The notes: generated by a model not told the origin, from the sequence alone. A stretch of DNA of 46,313 nucleotides from DATMRF01 sp035566435 (GCA_035566435.1 DATMRF010000150.1:1-46313), one strand, 5' to 3'. Counted from the stretch's first letter, positions 8,037 through 18,487 are shown. Translations and numbers: made by a program.

Positions 8037-8076
8037 CTCGACCAATCTCGACCAATCTCGACCAACCTCGACCAAA
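8037..8076. repeat. 10-bp tandem array CTCGACCAAT, four units
   Basis: Four contiguous decamers lie at 8037, 8047, 8057 and 8067. The first two are identical and the others differ only in the last base. There is no gap-plus-twin structure here. Confidence 0.8.
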
Positions 8077-8126
8077 ATAAAACTGCCGCTCACCCTGGAC
8101 TTTAGATCTTGGACTTTGCAGTGCCT

Positions 8127-8220
8127 TGTAGCACCTTTGTAGCACCCCAATGGTGCAAAATCACTCGGTTTTATGCGGGTTGTAGCACTGTAGCACCCTG
8201 GAGACCCCTAACACACCCCC
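8127..8220. repeat. repeat block F: TGTAGCAC words, conserved gap, twin words, C-rich tail
   Basis: TGTAGCAC lies at 8127 and 8138. A 35-nt gap (8146-8180) contains AAAATCAC and, at 8169-8180, the same 12-mer TTTTATGCGGGT as block A. Two abutting TGTAGCAC copies follow at 8181 and 8189, 8 bp apart. The tail has GACCCCTAACAC followed by CCCCCTCCC. Gap length and twin spacing equal those of block B although the word is unrelated. Confidence 0.75.
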
Positions 8221-8271
8221 TCCCTGTCTTCCACTTAGACTCGCCCGCAGCCGCCGGTCCGTGCTCATGTG

Positions 8272-8303
8272 GTCCCGTAGTCCCGCCGTCCTGTAGTCCG
8301 TGC
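8272..8303. repeat. 8-bp tandem array GTCCCGTA, four units
   Basis: Four contiguous octamers lie at 8272-8303: GTCCCGTA, GTCCCGCC, GTCCTGTA and GTCCGTGC. A related GTCCGTGC-like word is found at 8257. The array lies between block F and the GGTAACC array. Confidence 0.6.
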
Positions 8304-8345
8304 CCTTCCCTTCTGGCGCGAATTCCCGAGATTCGCGGGTTGCCC

Positions 8346-8456
8346 GGTAACCGTCCGGTCACTTCCCGGTAACCGCTCGGTAACCGTCGGTAACCCACGG
8401 TAACCTGTGGTAACCGTACGGTAACCCATAGTAACCGATAGTAACCGATGGTAACC
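8346..8456. repeat. eleven-unit GGTAACC array with helical-turn spacing
   Basis: GGTAACC or a close variant starts at 8346, 8357, 8368, 8379, 8389, 8399, 8409, 8420, 8430, 8440 and 8450. Spacing is 10 or 11 bp and averages 10.4, very near one turn of B-DNA. The second unit (GGTCACT) and two units beginning AGTAACC are degenerate. Each full unit is the quasi-palindrome GGT-N-ACC. A 30-nt gap with AATCCC and TTTTTCGCG follows, resembling the gap motif of blocks A and F, and leads into the CGGTAGGGTA array. Confidence 0.8.
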
Positions 8457-8486
8457 AATCCCGCTTTTTCGCGTCCGTTCCCGCCG

Positions 8487-8526
8487 CGGTAGGGTACGGT
8501 AGCTTACGGTAGGGTACGGTAGGCTT
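8487..8526. repeat. 10-bp tandem array CGGTAGGGTA, four units
   Basis: Four contiguous decamers lie at 8487, 8497, 8507 and 8517. Units 1 and 3 are identical, and units 2 and 4 differ at a few positions. The array closes the repeat locus 90 bp from the stop codon of the TIM-barrel gene. Confidence 0.8.
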
Positions 8527-8616
8527 GCCCCTGCACCGGCGGGACTTCCGACGCCTTGTTCGGGGTCGAACTTCCGGACTCCGGCCGCGCCCAGTCGCCG
8601 TAGCGGCCTCGCTTCG

Positions 8617-10149
8617 TTACGCTGCCCCCAGTTCCCTGAGGGCCTCTCCGGCGGCGCTCAGGTTGGCGAGCGTGGTTTCCGAATACTTGCGCGACAGCAC
8701 CCACCCTTGCGCGCCACCACGGCCAGCGGCCCGGATGACTTCTTTAACGCTCTGGGGTGTCACCCGGCTATAGTCCTCGCGAATCGGTATGCCCATATCG
8801 ATGCCCGGCCAGATTTCCGTTTTGGTTCCCGCGACGTTTTCGACGCAACGCTTTGTCTCCCGGTACACGTAATCGGGCGAGAGAGCTGTATAGGGGAGTT
8901 GGTCGTGGCTCCGCTCGCGGTAGTTAAGGACGCCGTATTCGAACTCAAGCGCCGCATCCATCGGCAGGTCGCGGTAGATGGTCTTGGTGACGCTGTCCAT
9001 GTAAGTCGCCATGCGTGTGCCGCCGAGGTTGTGATACACGGTCATCTTCAGATAGTCCGAGTACTTCGCCAGCTCTTTGAGGTCCAACTGCGCGCGGAAA
9101 AAGGGACTGAAGCCGTGGGCGTGCCATTCGTGCCAGCCGACCTGGACCCGGGGTTTGATCGATTTGACGCGTTGATAAATTGCCTGCTTGGTTTCGCGCA
9201 AGCTGTCGTGCCAGAGCGTCTCCCACGCCAGCAGTTCCGGGTAACGGTAAAGAAGGCGCAGGAACGTCACCCAGTAACCGTCCGGCTGGCGCTGGTCGGC
9301 TTTGGCCGCGCGCACCCAGTTTTCCATGGCCGCGAACCCTTCCTTCACGCGATCGAAGTTGATGCCCCGCTGCTTCGCCTTTTCCTGGCAGAACGTGCAA
9401 AAGCAGGTGACCCGCCCGGGGTCGTTGCCGTTGGAATTGTGAATCGATTCAAAGGCGTTGTTAAAAGCTCCCTGCTTTTCGCAACCCCACATCACGCCGT
9501 CGATATCGTATGAGGTGGCGAAATCCTCGTGCAGGCCAACCAGGAAATTGAAGTATTCCGGATTGTTAAAACAGAGCGTCTCCTGCGCCTTACGGCCATG
9601 GAAATCCACCGCCAGCGCTTTCTCGATCCCGGGCACCTCGCGGCGAAACACATCCTCGGCCCAGGTGTAAGTCTTGATGCCGCGCTTCTTCGCCGCCGGG
9701 ATCACCAGCTCCAATATATCGACGTCACCGTGGTCCGGCGCTTTGAGCTTCTTGAAAACCGTATCCTTGTAGAATTGGCCGTGCGGGGTAGCGTAGTTGC
9801 CGCCATAGAAATGATCGTTGTAATCCTGCACGCCGTGGTCCGGTAACGGATGGCCCTTCAACTGCCGGCCGGCGATGCCTTGACCGTATGTAAAAGTCGC
9901 TATGAACAGCGTGTTGACATGCGCCCGTTCCTGCAGGATATCGAGCACCTTCTCGACCCCTTCATCGAGGAAAGAAATCGAGCCGATTTGAATCCCAATG
10001 ACCTGGTCCTTCCTGGAGGTCACCGTCGGGACCGGTCCGGGCTCAACGGTGGCCGCATTCAGGCCGGCCAGACCGGAACCAATCGCGGCTGCGCTCGTGC
10101 CAACCGCTGCCAGAAAACCGCGCCGATCCATTTCGTGTTTTGATTCCAT
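8617..10149 (-). CDS. Tat-exported glycoside-hydrolase-like TIM-barrel protein
   Basis: This 510-residue protein begins with a twin-arginine signal (DRRGFLAAVG followed by a hydrophobic Ala/Gly stretch to about residue 32), so it is probably exported folded. The body alternates helix and strand like a (beta/alpha)8 hydrolase. Strand-end acidic residues occur in VMWGCEKQGAF and ALEFEYGVLNY, and a CFCTFC motif followed by a helix occurs near residue 250, as in several GH10/GH42-like barrels. I cannot name the family or substrate. Catalytic Glu assignment is inference. A second start, MDRRGFL at 10131, is equally possible and puts the RR close to the N-terminus. It is divergent from the kinase gene. 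Confidence 0.7.
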   Translation of the reverse strand: MESKHEMDRRGFLAAVGTSAAAIGSGLAGLNAATVEPGPVPTVTSRKDQVIGIQIGSISFLDEGVEKVLDILQERAHVNTLFIATFTYGQGIAGRQLKGHPLPDHGVQDYNDHFYGGNYATPHGQFYKDTVFKKLKAPDHGDVDILELVIPAAKKRGIKTYTWAEDVFRREVPGIEKALAVDFHGRKAQETLCFNNPEYFNFLVGLHEDFATSYDIDGVMWGCEKQGAFNNAFESIHNSNGNDPGRVTCFCTFCQEKAKQRGINFDRVKEGFAAMENWVRAAKADQRQPDGYWVTFLRLLYRYPELLAWETLWHDSLRETKQAIYQRVKSIKPRVQVGWHEWHAHGFSPFFRAQLDLKELAKYSDYLKMTVYHNLGGTRMATYMDSVTKTIYRDLPMDAALEFEYGVLNYRERSHDQLPYTALSPDYVYRETKRCVENVAGTKTEIWPGIDMGIPIREDYSRVTPQSVKEVIRAAGRGGAQGWVLSRKYSETTLANLSAAGEALRELGAA

Positions 10150-10393
10150 ACTCGCAGGGTAATTCGTGTGGTCGACGCATTTTTAGCATCGCCTGGGGAA
10201 AGCTGCAACCGTTGTACTTCGCCAATCGCCAAGACCTTGGCCAAACCATTGGTCCATGCTATCGCAGGAGTCTTGAATCCGCCGCCATCTCGTCCCTTTC
10301 CTCCTCCCGCGGCAAGCCGGTCCTCTCCCAACCCTTGATTCCGGATAAAGATTGACGAAGCTTCGACCCGATGGCCAGTGTTTGCATGGTGGT

Positions 10394-12655
<2,262 letters not shown>

Positions 12656-12884
12656 CGCTTTCAACGCTTCAGCAATCCTCAGCCAGTGTGTTCCATGCCA
12701 GAACAAGTGGCCACATCCACTACAGACGAAATATTCGTCCGGCCAGCGAAACCGCGTCTCGTAAGCTTTGAGAATGCGGCCCACATTGCGCTGCACGGTG
12801 CCACATCGAGGCGCGGGATTCCATCCCGGCATTTGGGGTTGATTCCCTGGTCCGCCCAGACGTAGTTGTGGTGACCGCGTATCG

Positions 12885-14129
12885 ATGAGAACAGACGCTC
12901 CCAACATCTCCGCACGGCTGCGGTTGCGCGTGACCGCCGCCGCCGAGTCCCAGTTGAGGTCCGGTCATCCCTGGCTTTACGCGGAGAGCATCCGGGAGCA
13001 AAACCGCGCCGCTCATCTGGGCGAGCTGGCGGTTGTCTATGACCGCAAGGACCGCTTCCTCGCGTTGGGATTATTCGATCCGGATTCGACGCTTCGGCTG
13101 CGCGTGCTGCACGCCGGCAAACCGCAGACGGTGGATCGGGCGTGGTGGTCCGCGCGGCTCGAACAGGCGCTCGCCAAAAGAGCGCACCGGTTCGATGCGC
13201 AGACAACCGGCTTCCGCTGGATTAATGGCGAGAGCGACGGCTGGCCCGGTTTGGTGCTCGACCGTTACGACCGCACGTTGGCGTTGAAGCTTTACACCGC
13301 TGCCTGGCTGCCACGGCTTAAGGAGACCGTCGAGCTGCTTACCGGGCGCTTGCACCCGGAAAGAATCGTGCTGCGCCTCAGCCGCAACATCCAAAAAGTT
13401 GCCGAGTCCCAATTCGCAATGGCCGATGGCCAGCTCCTGGTCGGTCCACCCTTGGAGGGCCCAGTCCTCTTTATGGAGAGCAGCTTGCGGTTCGAAGCCG
13501 ACGTGTTGCGCGGGCAGAAAACGGGATTTTTTCTGGACCAACGCGAGAACCGGCGCCGGGTTGAAACGCTCGCCAGCGGCCGAACCGTCCTCAATGCGTT
13601 CAGCTTTTCCGGGGGGTTCTCACTTTACGCGGCGCGCGGCGGCGCGACTGCCGTTACAGATCTGGACATCAGCGCTCATGCGCTGCAGGCTGCGAAACGG
13701 AACTTCGCGCTGAATCAATCCCTCCCTCCCGTCGCCGGCTGCCGGCACCAACGCATTCAGGCCGACGCGTTCGAGTGGCTGGCCGCAAACACGCAACGAA
13801 AGCTCGGCCTGATCATTCTCGACCCGCCGTCTTTCGCCAGAAGGGAAAGTGAACGGTCGGCAGCAATTCGCGCCTACAGCCGCTTGGCGGCGTTGGGGCT
13901 CTCACATCTTTCGCCGGGCGGCATCCTGGTCGCTTGCTCCTGCTCAGCTCACGTGACCGCCGAAGAATTCTTCAAAGCAGTAAGGCACGCCATCGCACAA
14001 TCGGGACGCAAGCTGGAAGAGGTTCAGACGACCCAACACCCGGTGGACCATCCCGCTGCGTTTAAAGAAGCTGAGTATCTGAAGGCGGTGTATCTGAGGG
14101 AACAGCGAGGTCGTGGTGTAGTGGGGTGA
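12885..14129 (+). CDS. rlmI: class I SAM-dependent 23S rRNA methyltransferase, RlmI family
   Basis: The 414-residue protein has an N-terminal PUA-like domain (about 1-85, with the HPWLYAESIRE start), a central RRM-like part, and a C-terminal methyltransferase fold. Signature segments are GQKTGFFLDQRENRR, the SAM loop LNAFSFSGGFSLYAARGGA, LDPPSFARRE and ACSCSAHV. The last holds the Cys expected of the RlmI/COG1092 m5C group that modifies 23S rRNA C1962 in E. coli. Length and domain order fit RlmI (396 residues). The position of modification is inferred from the family. Confidence 0.85.
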   Translation: MRTDAPNISARLRLRVTAAAESQLRSGHPWLYAESIREQNRAAHLGELAVVYDRKDRFLALGLFDPDSTLRLRVLHAGKPQTVDRAWWSARLEQALAKRAHRFDAQTTGFRWINGESDGWPGLVLDRYDRTLALKLYTAAWLPRLKETVELLTGRLHPERIVLRLSRNIQKVAESQFAMADGQLLVGPPLEGPVLFMESSLRFEADVLRGQKTGFFLDQRENRRRVETLASGRTVLNAFSFSGGFSLYAARGGATAVTDLDISAHALQAAKRNFALNQSLPPVAGCRHQRIQADAFEWLAANTQRKLGLIILDPPSFARRESERSAAIRAYSRLAALGLSHLSPGGILVACSCSAHVTAEEFFKAVRHAIAQSGRKLEEVQTTQHPVDHPAAFKEAEYLKAVYLREQRGRGVVG

Positions 14130-14226
14130 TGGCGTGATTGGAACCTCAAGTGATGAGGGCGTGGATAATTGGAATGATGGATTGACTCAGAAAGTCGCTT
14201 CCCAACACTGCATCACTCCATTTCCC
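14112..14226. repeat. TGATGG/TGGAATGATGG-type degenerate repeat
   Basis: The gap between the methyltransferase and mlaD holds several related words. GTGATGG and TTGGAATGATGGATT occur on the plus strand, and an inverted CATCACTCCATTTCCCC lies at about 14209-14225. The same words occur at 22690-22830. It looks like a dispersed low-complexity intergenic repeat, with enough inverted complementarity to fold between two convergent gene ends. Confidence 0.4.
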
Positions 14227-14239
14227 CGTTTCCGCCGCG

Positions 14240-15217
14240 TCAGAACAGCTTGTTGACGACGATCCCCATCACGCTCAGCGGCCCCTGGTCTTCGAGGCCT
14301 TCGGTTGCTTTGTCGAGTTTTTGCAGCGTCAGCTTGGCGTTGCGATAAAGCTCCTGGTCATTGATGATCTTGCCGACCGAACCCTGGCCCTGGTTGATCT
14401 TCTGCATGATCTCCTTCAGGTTGGTCATCGAGGCGGTCGTTTCGTTATAGAGCGTATCGTCATGCAGCAGTTTGCCGACGGTTCCTTCGCCGGCGTTGAC
14501 CTGGGCAATGATCTTGCGGGCATCGGCGACGGTCGCTTTGATCTCGTTGCCGGTATCCTGGAGGTTGCTCACCGTGGTCAGCGCGGAATTATACAGCGAA
14601 TCATCGTAGATGAGCTTGCCTACGGTGCCTTTGCCCGAGGCGATCTGGCTGGAGACCGACTTCAGGTTGAGGATGCTGGCGGTCAACGGCTCGCGGTTTG
14701 CCTTGAGGAAATCAGTGAACGGGCCAAGCAGGTTGTCAATTTTGTCGCCGGTAAAGCTCTTGGTGAGGTTCTCGACACCCGTCGCAACGTTGTCGATTTT
14801 GGCCATCATGGCACTCAGGTCGGGCTGCTCAGCGGTGGTGAGCATCGTGCCGGCGGTGGCGAGCGGGGCAGTCCGCGAGCCGAAATCGAGCGACACGAAA
14901 TTCTGCCCCATCAGGCCGGTGAACTTCACCGTCGCCACGCTGTCGGTCCGCACCTGCACATTCTTCCGCAATTTCATCGTCACCAGGACCTTGTTGTTCG
15001 CCTCGTCCAGAGTAATGTCCTCCACTCGGCCGATTTCGACCCCCGCCATCTTGACGCGGTCGCCCTTCTTAAGGTCCTGGACGGTGCCAAACAGAGCTTT
15101 TAGCTGGTAACCTCGTTCGAAGCGTCCGGGGCCCCCGACGACCTCCAGGATCAGCACTGCGGCGATAACGGTCAGGGCGACGAAAATGCCCAGCCGGGTT
15201 TCAAGGCTGTTTTTCAT
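14240..15217 (-). CDS. mlaD: MlaD-family (MCE domain) lipid-transport protein
   Basis: This 325-residue protein has an N-terminal signal-anchor (about 8-27, LGIFVALTVIAAVLILEVV) and one MCE domain at about 37-115, with LKKGDRVKMAGVEIGRVEDI and LMGQNFVSLDFG. Downstream comes a long helical region. Three copies of a repeat occur at about 205-300: GKGTVGKLIYDDSLYN, GEGTVGKLLHDDTLYN and GQGSVGKIINDQELYR. It should form the periplasmic hexameric ring that carries phospholipid between MlaEF and a partner. The repeats are beyond the E. coli MlaD length (183 residues) and are common in the longer MlaD forms of other phyla. It follows mlaF after 47 bp. Confidence 0.85.
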   Translation of the reverse strand: MKNSLETRLGIFVALTVIAAVLILEVVGGPGRFERGYQLKALFGTVQDLKKGDRVKMAGVEIGRVEDITLDEANNKVLVTMKLRKNVQVRTDSVATVKFTGLMGQNFVSLDFGSRTAPLATAGTMLTTAEQPDLSAMMAKIDNVATGVENLTKSFTGDKIDNLLGPFTDFLKANREPLTASILNLKSVSSQIASGKGTVGKLIYDDSLYNSALTTVSNLQDTGNEIKATVADARKIIAQVNAGEGTVGKLLHDDTLYNETTASMTNLKEIMQKINQGQGSVGKIINDQELYRNAKLTLQKLDKATEGLEDQGPLSVMGIVVNKLF

Positions 15218-15264
15218 ATTCTATCTTAGTCCATTGGTTAATTTAGATCAGGTCGAAAAGCAAA

Positions 15265-16020
15265 TCACTCGCGGCGGAACCGGGCGTTGAGAAACTCCCG
15301 CACGAACGGGTGGTTGAAGCGCTTTACTTCCTCGGGCGTCCCGACGGTCAGAATCTCGCCCCCGTTAATCACGGCGAGGCGGTCGGCGACCCCAAACGCC
15401 AGGTCCCGGTCATGCGACACCACCAGGGACGTCACATGGATGCGCTGGTTGAGCTTGACGATTTCCTCGGCGATGATGACGGACGACAAGGGGTCCAACT
15501 CGCTGGTCGGCTCATCGTACAGGATCAATTGCGGCTCGATCACCAGCGCGCGGGCGATGGCGGCGCGCTTCTTCATCCCGCCCGAAAGTTCGCTCGGCAT
15601 TTTATCCTGTGCATCCTTGAGGCCCACCACTTCGAGCTTCTCGGCGACAATTCGAGCGATTTCTTCCGGTGGTTTGAGTTGATGCTCCGCCAGGTACAAA
15701 CCCACGTTCTCGCCCACCGTCAGCGAATTGAGCAGCGCGCCGGACTGAAACACCATCGCCAGCCGGTAACGGTCCATCACGTCGCCGGTTTGGATCGACT
15801 GGCCGTCGATGAGGATTGTGCCCTGGTCCGGTTCCTCCAGGCCGATGACATGCTTGAGCAGCACCGACTTGCCGCTGCCGCTGGGGCCCATCAACACGAA
15901 GATTTCCCCGGGCTTCACATCGAGATCGATTCCCTTGAGAACTTCCAGGGCGTTGAAGCTTTTGCGCAGTCCGCGCACCTGGACGCTGACACCCTGGGGA
16001 GTTGCAGGAGCTCCGTTCAT
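15265..16020 (-). CDS. mlaF: MlaF, ATP-binding subunit of lipid ABC transporter
   Basis: The 251-residue ABC ATPase has Walker A GPSGSGKSVLLK (about 45-56), signature LSGGMKKRAAIARAL (about 144-158), Walker B LILYDEPTSELDP and the switch His in VVSHD. The GMKKR form of the signature is typical of the MlaF/Ttg2A family. The Glu in TSELDP is an unusual replacement for the common Gly. The ATG is immediately next to the mlaE stop, so the two are translationally linked. It should power lipid movement through MlaE. Confidence 0.9.
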   Translation of the reverse strand: MNGAPATPQGVSVQVRGLRKSFNALEVLKGIDLDVKPGEIFVLMGPSGSGKSVLLKHVIGLEEPDQGTILIDGQSIQTGDVMDRYRLAMVFQSGALLNSLTVGENVGLYLAEHQLKPPEEIARIVAEKLEVVGLKDAQDKMPSELSGGMKKRAAIARALVIEPQLILYDEPTSELDPLSSVIIAEEIVKLNQRIHVTSLVVSHDRDLAFGVADRLAVINGGEILTVGTPEEVKRFNHPFVREFLNARFRRE

Positions 16021-16758
16021 TTATCTGAGCAGAACGCGCGTCAGGATGTAATCCAGGATCACGATCAGCACGATCGAATTGACCACCGCCTTGGTGACTG
16101 ACCGCCCAATCCCCCGCGGACCGCCGATGGTGATTAAACCCTGGTGGCACGAAACGATCCCGATCACCCACGCGAAGATGAAGCTTTTGAACACCCCGTT
16201 GACCACATCCCGGATTTGCACGACATCGCGCAGGGTGGTGAAGAAGGCGGGAAACGCAATGTCGATGCGGGGATTGGCCGAGCAGACAAACGCGCCTCCC
16301 AGCCAGCCGACCAGGATCGCGAAAGTTACCAGCATCGGCAGCGCCACCGCAATGGCGACCAGCCGCGGCAGCACTAGGTAATAGATCGGGCTGATGTTCA
16401 TCGTGCGCAACGCGTCAATCTCCTGGTACACACGCATCGACCCAATTTCCGCCGCCATGGCCGAGCCAATTCGGCCCGCTATCAAAATCGACATCATCAC
16501 CGGTGCCAGTTCTTTGCAAATCGAGATGCCCACCACTCCTCCAACAGCGTTGGCCAGCCCCCGCTCCACCAGCACCGGCCCGGTCTGCAACGCGATGACG
16601 CCGCCAATGAAAAACGAGAGGATGCAAACCATCAGCAAACTGGCATTCCCAATTTCAAAGAACTGGTCGAACACTTTCACGCGCTGGCGCCACGTCCGCG
16701 GCAGGGCCAGGAGCGTGCGCCAGAGCAGTATCACCATTTCGCCGATGTTTTGAAACAT
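16021..16758 (-). CDS. mlaE: MlaE, lipid ABC transporter permease
   Basis: From ATG 16758 the protein is 245 residues and begins MFQNIGEMVILLWRTLLALP, the amphipathic start of the family. Several membrane segments follow, including SLLMVCILSFFIGGVIALQT and the highly conserved ELAPVMMSILIAGRIGSAMA. An upstream GTG at 16839 would add 27 unrelated residues and is less likely. It lies 114 bp downstream of the WPxF-repeat gene on the same strand and directly before mlaF. With mlaF and mlaD it forms a complete inner-membrane lipid transporter. No mlaB or mlaC homologue is seen nearby. Confidence 0.9.
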   Translation of the reverse strand: MFQNIGEMVILLWRTLLALPRTWRQRVKVFDQFFEIGNASLLMVCILSFFIGGVIALQTGPVLVERGLANAVGGVVGISICKELAPVMMSILIAGRIGSAMAAEIGSMRVYQEIDALRTMNISPIYYLVLPRLVAIAVALPMLVTFAILVGWLGGAFVCSANPRIDIAFPAFFTTLRDVVQIRDVVNGVFKSFIFAWVIGIVSCHQGLITIGGPRGIGRSVTKAVVNSIVLIVILDYILTRVLLR

Positions 16759-16872
16759 AAGTGCCGACCGTCCGTCAAACCGTCGCTTCCCGGGCAGGAC
16801 CGAACGCTCGCGTTTCGCCGCTTCCGGCGAATCCGCCACTCCGGCTATCGTGTGGTTCGCTCAAGTCCAGAG

Positions 16873-18378
16873 TCATTGCACCCCATCTTGCCCGCCGCGC
16901 CCATTCGCGCCAATCAATTTCTCAGGTTCACGCCCTTGCGCTTCCGCCCGGTTGCGCTTTCCCAGAGGAATGTAGAAGATTCTCACTTGCTTGCCTTCGG
17001 CCTCCGACCGGTATTGGAACAGCCCGAACAGGGCCGACACCTTCTTATGGCTAGGCGCCGCCTCGTGCCGGTACAGGTTCCAGAACAGTGATTGGCTGCT
17101 GGCGCCGGTCTGCGCGTTCTTTTCCGAGCGCCAGATCGACCAAACCGGCGAGTAGTCACGTTCAATCTTGTGGCTGCCGAGCGTCCACACCTCCAGCAGT
17201 GCCAGCGCCTGGAACCGGGTGTTCCCGTTAAAATCACGCCGCCGCGTAAACAGCGGCCAAAGATCCGTCCGCCGCCGCGAAGTCCCGGCTTCCGTGTTGT
17301 TTTCGAGGATGTCCGAATACAGGAAAAAAAGAATACGGTTGCGCCGCCGGTCCAGAGGCTCGGAGTGCATCCGATCGTACTTGTAAACCGGCCAGAGGTA
17401 AAAATCGCTTTCCAGCGCGGGACTCCGGGCGTGGCTGAAAAACGGCCACACGCGGCTGGTTGTCTTGCCTTCGCCTCGCGCGAATTCCACCAGCGGCCAG
17501 GGTGCGTCCCACTCGCGGTATTTTTGCTCCCGGTCCGTGATATGAGAGAAAAAAGGCCAGAGCACCGTGGTCGAGTCTCGCTGGGGCGAGCGTTCGAGGC
17601 TGTAAACGGGCAAGACTCCCTGCTGCCAAACCGGGTTGGTCGTCCCCAGGCCGCTGTGTTCGTTGTAGTAAATCGGCCAGAGGGTGAAGAAACGGTCGTG
17701 CCCCGGCACGGTCTCGATGTCACCAAAGCCATCGGTGCGGGTCGTGACCTCCTTGTGCTCATTCCCCACCAGTGGCCAGAATTGCCAGCCCTTCAAACCC
17801 GGGCCGTGTCGCAAATGGAAAAAAGGAACAAGATAGTTGTCCGTGATCACTTCACCCTTGCGGGTCTCACAATAGCATGGCCACATCACAAAGCTGATCT
17901 CATCCCGGAACAGCCGGTTCTTCAGGTGCCCGTAAAACGGAAGCAGCGCGGTGTAGTTCTCCGCCGGGTCCGAGGATCGTTGTTGGAAGTAAATCGGGAA
18001 CAAGCTGAAACGGTTCCGGTCCCTCTCGGTCTGAGACGGGCCGCCCGCAAGACTCAAGACCTGGAAAAACTGCCAGCGGTATTGCTGACCGTAACGGTCG
18101 TAGGTGAGCAATGGATAAGCAAAGTCGAATTCCGCCAAATCCACGGCCGGGTCCCGCGTATAGGAAAGCAACGGCGGCACGGCCCAGGTCCGCTCGGTTT
18201 CCTTTCGTTCTTCGTAAAACAATGGGCTGATTGCTTCAGTCCGTTGCCCGGCATTCAGTGTCAGGTCGAAGCGCTCGAAAAGGGGGCCGGCGCTGACCGC
18301 GTTCGTACCAGCTAGCGCGGGCAGGCGCTGTCCCGCCGCTAGAGCGGTAAAGATAACCAGGTGCAGGGTGGCTCTCAT
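16873..18378 (-). CDS. secreted WPxF/WPxY-repeat protein of unknown function
   Basis: The protein is 501 residues from ATG 18378. It has a short signal sequence (to about residue 25, ending in ALAG) and then a body made of about 12 repeats. Each is a strand ending in an aromatic motif such as SLFPIYF, LLPFY, FVMWPCY, FWPLV, LWPIYY, VLWPFFSH, VWPFFSH, LWPVYKY or LWPLFTRR, spaced 20-45 residues. The regular aromatic-ended strands suggest a beta-barrel or repeat sheet at the outer membrane. I know no named family for it. Being between an MMPL transporter and mlaEFD suggests an outer-membrane partner in lipid transport, by inference only. The C-terminus is not Phe. Confidence 0.7.
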   Translation of the reverse strand: MRATLHLVIFTALAAGQRLPALAGTNAVSAGPLFERFDLTLNAGQRTEAISPLFYEERKETERTWAVPPLLSYTRDPAVDLAEFDFAYPLLTYDRYGQQYRWQFFQVLSLAGGPSQTERDRNRFSLFPIYFQQRSSDPAENYTALLPFYGHLKNRLFRDEISFVMWPCYCETRKGEVITDNYLVPFFHLRHGPGLKGWQFWPLVGNEHKEVTTRTDGFGDIETVPGHDRFFTLWPIYYNEHSGLGTTNPVWQQGVLPVYSLERSPQRDSTTVLWPFFSHITDREQKYREWDAPWPLVEFARGEGKTTSRVWPFFSHARSPALESDFYLWPVYKYDRMHSEPLDRRRNRILFFLYSDILENNTEAGTSRRRTDLWPLFTRRRDFNGNTRFQALALLEVWTLGSHKIERDYSPVWSIWRSEKNAQTGASSQSLFWNLYRHEAAPSHKKVSALFGLFQYRSEAEGKQVRIFYIPLGKRNRAEAQGREPEKLIGANGRGGQDGVQ

Positions 18379-18473
18379 CAAGGGGTCTGCGCTGTCTATA
18401 CGAGCGGTGGGGTCAAGTGGCGTCGCGCTTGGTTTCTGACTGCGGTAACGTTAACCGGCGTCCTTTCTTACTA

Positions 18474-18487
18474 AAAACCATGGTTTT
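18474..18487. promoter_or_regulatory. 14-bp palindrome AAAACCATGGTTTT
   Basis: A perfect palindrome sits in an AT-rich patch between the MMPL gene (stop 18519) and the WPxF-repeat gene (start 18378). It could be an operator for the downstream genes or a weak terminator of MMPL. Nothing else distinguishes these options. Confidence 0.35.

Noticed and set aside
7753..8142. Pro-rich 129-codon ORF across repeat block B and later arrays
   Set aside because: It follows from the C-rich tail and repeat words, has no fold and crosses several unrelated arrays. It was kept as noncoding.
8171..8458. 95-codon minus ORF (MVTIGYYRLLWVTV start)
   Set aside because: It is the translation of the GGTAACC and TGTAGCAC arrays; the repeat phase of 10-11 bp does not respect codons.
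7403..8526. CRISPR array
   Set aside because: Units are 7-11 bp, far shorter than CRISPR repeats, spacers are absent or tiny, and no cas gene is present.
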